Position numbers and translations under genes: made by a program. From positions 3,266,001 to 3,330,000 of the forward strand of contig NZ_CP149803.1 in the NCBI RefSeq assembly GCF_037943105.1: a stretch of 64,000 bases of DNA, written 5' to 3'. This DNA is from Pseudomonas sp. TMP9 (lineage in GTDB: Bacteria; Pseudomonadota; Gammaproteobacteria; Pseudomonadales; Pseudomonadaceae). Numbering within the stretch: the stretch's first letter is position 1; each line of letters opens with the position of its first letter. The notes under the pieces were generated by a model, which did not search any database, was not told the DNA's origin, and saw only the letters and a list, made by a program, of their open reading frames with translations. This document shows, in pieces, positions 62,163-64,000 of this stretch.

Positions 62163-62262
62163 CTTAATGACTGTTTAACCTGCAACGCAGAGCGCGCCAA
62201 CCGATACGCGCAGGCCGCGCCTGCGATGCAGCAGGCCCGGCACAAGCAGGTCGCAGGCGGTC

Positions 62263-62712
62263 CTAGTAAGCGCGAAATTCTTCGTGGCACGCCTTGCAGC
62301 TGTCTTCTACTCGCTGCATCGGCGCACTCAGCGACTCGCGCAGCAACGGCTGCGCTTGAGTGGCAACGACTAAAGCGGCGGTGCTCGCTTCCATGGCTCG
62401 GGCTAGCTCTTGAAAGCGCGCCTGGCGCTGCCAAACGTCATCTTTAGCCCGCGTTTCGCCGCCCTCTTCACGCACCTGCGGGAAATGCTGCCACGGCGTG
62501 CGCGTCAATTGGTCGAGCTCAGCTGCTCCAGCAATAAATGCGGGTTCCTTGTAGGCAATTCTGCCGCGCAACATACCGCCCAGATTTTCACTGACCTTGA
62601 GCATCTGTTTGAAGATGCCCTGGCGCTGGCCTTGCGGGGAGTTGGGATCGACTCCGCCACAACCACTCACAGCCAAGACCAATAAAACGAGGGACAGGGT
62701 TTTAAGCTTCAT
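62263..62712 (-). CDS. Cytochrome c'-like (c556-type) lipoprotein
   Basis: The 149-aa protein has a lipobox (VSGCGG, mature from the cysteine) and a four-helix c' fold. The haem site CKACH (C139, C142, H143) lies near the C-terminus, the usual position for cytochromes c' and c556, followed by EEFRAY. The N-terminal half carries FKQMLKVSENLGGMLRGRIA. It probably carries electrons or binds gases in the periplasm. AAGGTG precedes the ATG at 62712; the longer open frame to 62820 is unsupported. It follows the MAPEG gene, with its start 91 bases beyond the MAPEG stop. Confidence 0.87.
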   Translation of the reverse strand: MKLKTLSLVLLVLAVSGCGGVDPNSPQGQRQGIFKQMLKVSENLGGMLRGRIAYKEPAFIAGAAELDQLTRTPWQHFPQVREEGGETRAKDDVWQRQARFQELARAMEASTAALVVATQAQPLLRESLSAPMQRVEDSCKACHEEFRAY

Positions 62713-62803
62713 AACACCTTCAATGCCTACAACAGGGTGAATAGCGGGTGACAGTATCGCCACCCACGCCCTCACGGCCAAGCGTGGTGTTTTGCCGCAG
62801 ACG

Positions 62804-63190
62804 TCAGGCGGCGACCACAAACAGGCTGATGATCAGCCCCATATTGACGAACCACATCAGCGAGCGCACGGGTGCCCAGTCCGCCAGGTAGCAGACGAGA
62901 TAGAGGAGGCGACTGACGATAAACGCCATCGCCAACTGATCGAGTAGCGCTTGTTCGGCACTGCCCGCCAGGTGGGCAATGATCACGGCCGCAGAAAACG
63001 CCGGCGTTACCTCAAAGCTATTGAGTTGGGCATTGTTGGCGCGCCGGCCGATGCCACTGAGGTTGTCCAGCAGCGCACGCGGGTCATGGTTATGCTTGGG
63101 CGTGAAGCCGCCGCTAACGGCTTTGGCTGTGACGGTAGACAGGTAAGGCAGAAACAGTGCAATCAATACACACCAATAGGCAATTGTCAT
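62804..63190 (-). CDS. MAPEG-family membrane protein
   Basis: The 128-aa membrane protein has four predicted helices and the MAPEG family shape (membrane-associated proteins in eicosanoid and glutathione metabolism). Segments seen are MTIAYWCVLIALFLPYLSTV, NNAQLNSFEVTPAFSAAVII, ALLDQLAMAFIVSRLLYLVC and SLMWFVNMGLIISLFVVAA. The NAQLNSFEVTP region with acidic and Asn residues is the family signature. Bacterial MAPEG members are poorly characterised. It is divergent from ahcY across 306 bases that hold the ahcY promoter and SAH riboswitch. Confidence 0.82.
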   Translation of the reverse strand: MTIAYWCVLIALFLPYLSTVTAKAVSGGFTPKHNHDPRALLDNLSGIGRRANNAQLNSFEVTPAFSAAVIIAHLAGSAEQALLDQLAMAFIVSRLLYLVCYLADWAPVRSLMWFVNMGLIISLFVVAA

Positions 63191-63244
63191 AACAGCTCCA
63201 CATTAAAGTTATAAGCATTAAAGACTGCATCAACCACCGGGTAA

Positions 63245-64000
<756 letters not shown>

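Overview
This is a GC-rich gammaproteobacterial chromosome segment that I assign to the genus Pseudomonas. The main evidence is the ponA / pilMNOPQ-aroK-aroB-SPOR protein-gltB-gltD-hemE block, the rpmE/priA pair, the cvrA-mscK-selO-metY run, and the tkt-epd-pgk-fba cluster facing an ArsR/methyltransferase-metK pair. All are familiar Pseudomonas gene orders. I see no rRNA, tRNA, CRISPR, prophage or insertion sequence. Almost everything is core housekeeping, and the unusual content is mainly regulatory and structural.

Layout: 0-2.8 kb holds the 3' end of msrA, a small YjfB-like gene, rlmJ (minus) and a nitronate monooxygenase that runs into a tandem array of three 129-bp repeats. 2.9-18 kb is mostly plus strand: acyl-CoA dehydrogenase, the CvrA-type antiporter, a giant MscK-type channel, selO, an SLC13 permease, metY, trxC, a hotdog thioesterase, a double-Usp protein and a solute-binding protein. 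18-34.6 kb is minus strand: an orphan ParA, hemE, gltD, gltB, a DamX-like SPOR ATPase, aroB, aroK and pilQPONM. At 34.6 kb ponA diverges from pilM. maeB, an M48 lipoprotein protease, a secreted nuclease and rpmE follow on minus, then priA, dbpA, a flavoprotein, a second SLC13-type transporter, a GreA/B-like protein and a DUF2789 gene on plus. 49.2-57.5 kb is minus: a YgjP-like metalloprotein, a PQQ-type sugar dehydrogenase, a membrane protein, fba, a MliC-like lipoprotein, pgk, epd and tkt. The rest is the methyl-cycle end: sahR-metK, ligB, a DUF1090 protein, a cytochrome c'-like lipoprotein, a MAPEG protein and the 5' part of ahcY.

How the genes connect: sahR, metK and ahcY form an S-adenosylmethionine/S-adenosylhomocysteine control region. 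A perfect 21+21-bp palindrome precedes sahR-metK, and a SAH riboswitch precedes ahcY. tkt, epd, pgk and fba supply sugar phosphates and the erythrose-4-phosphate branch of vitamin B6 synthesis. gltBD assimilates ammonium, aroKB feeds aromatic synthesis, and pilMNOPQ builds the type IV pilus alignment complex and secretin.

Observations most worth checking: the sahR palindrome next to an ahcY SAH riboswitch; a 13-bp perfect hairpin that buries the trxC ribosome binding site; two strong intrinsic-terminator hairpins lying inside signal-peptide codons of the next gene (at 17.2 and 40.8 kb); a tandem 129-bp repeat that supplies a stop codon; a repeated GTAGGGTGGA palindromic element at 11.7 and 55.4 kb; and paired direct repeats upstream of the gltB promoter. 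I found no convincing wholly new multi-gene system. Start sites were re-chosen from ribosome binding sites where possible.
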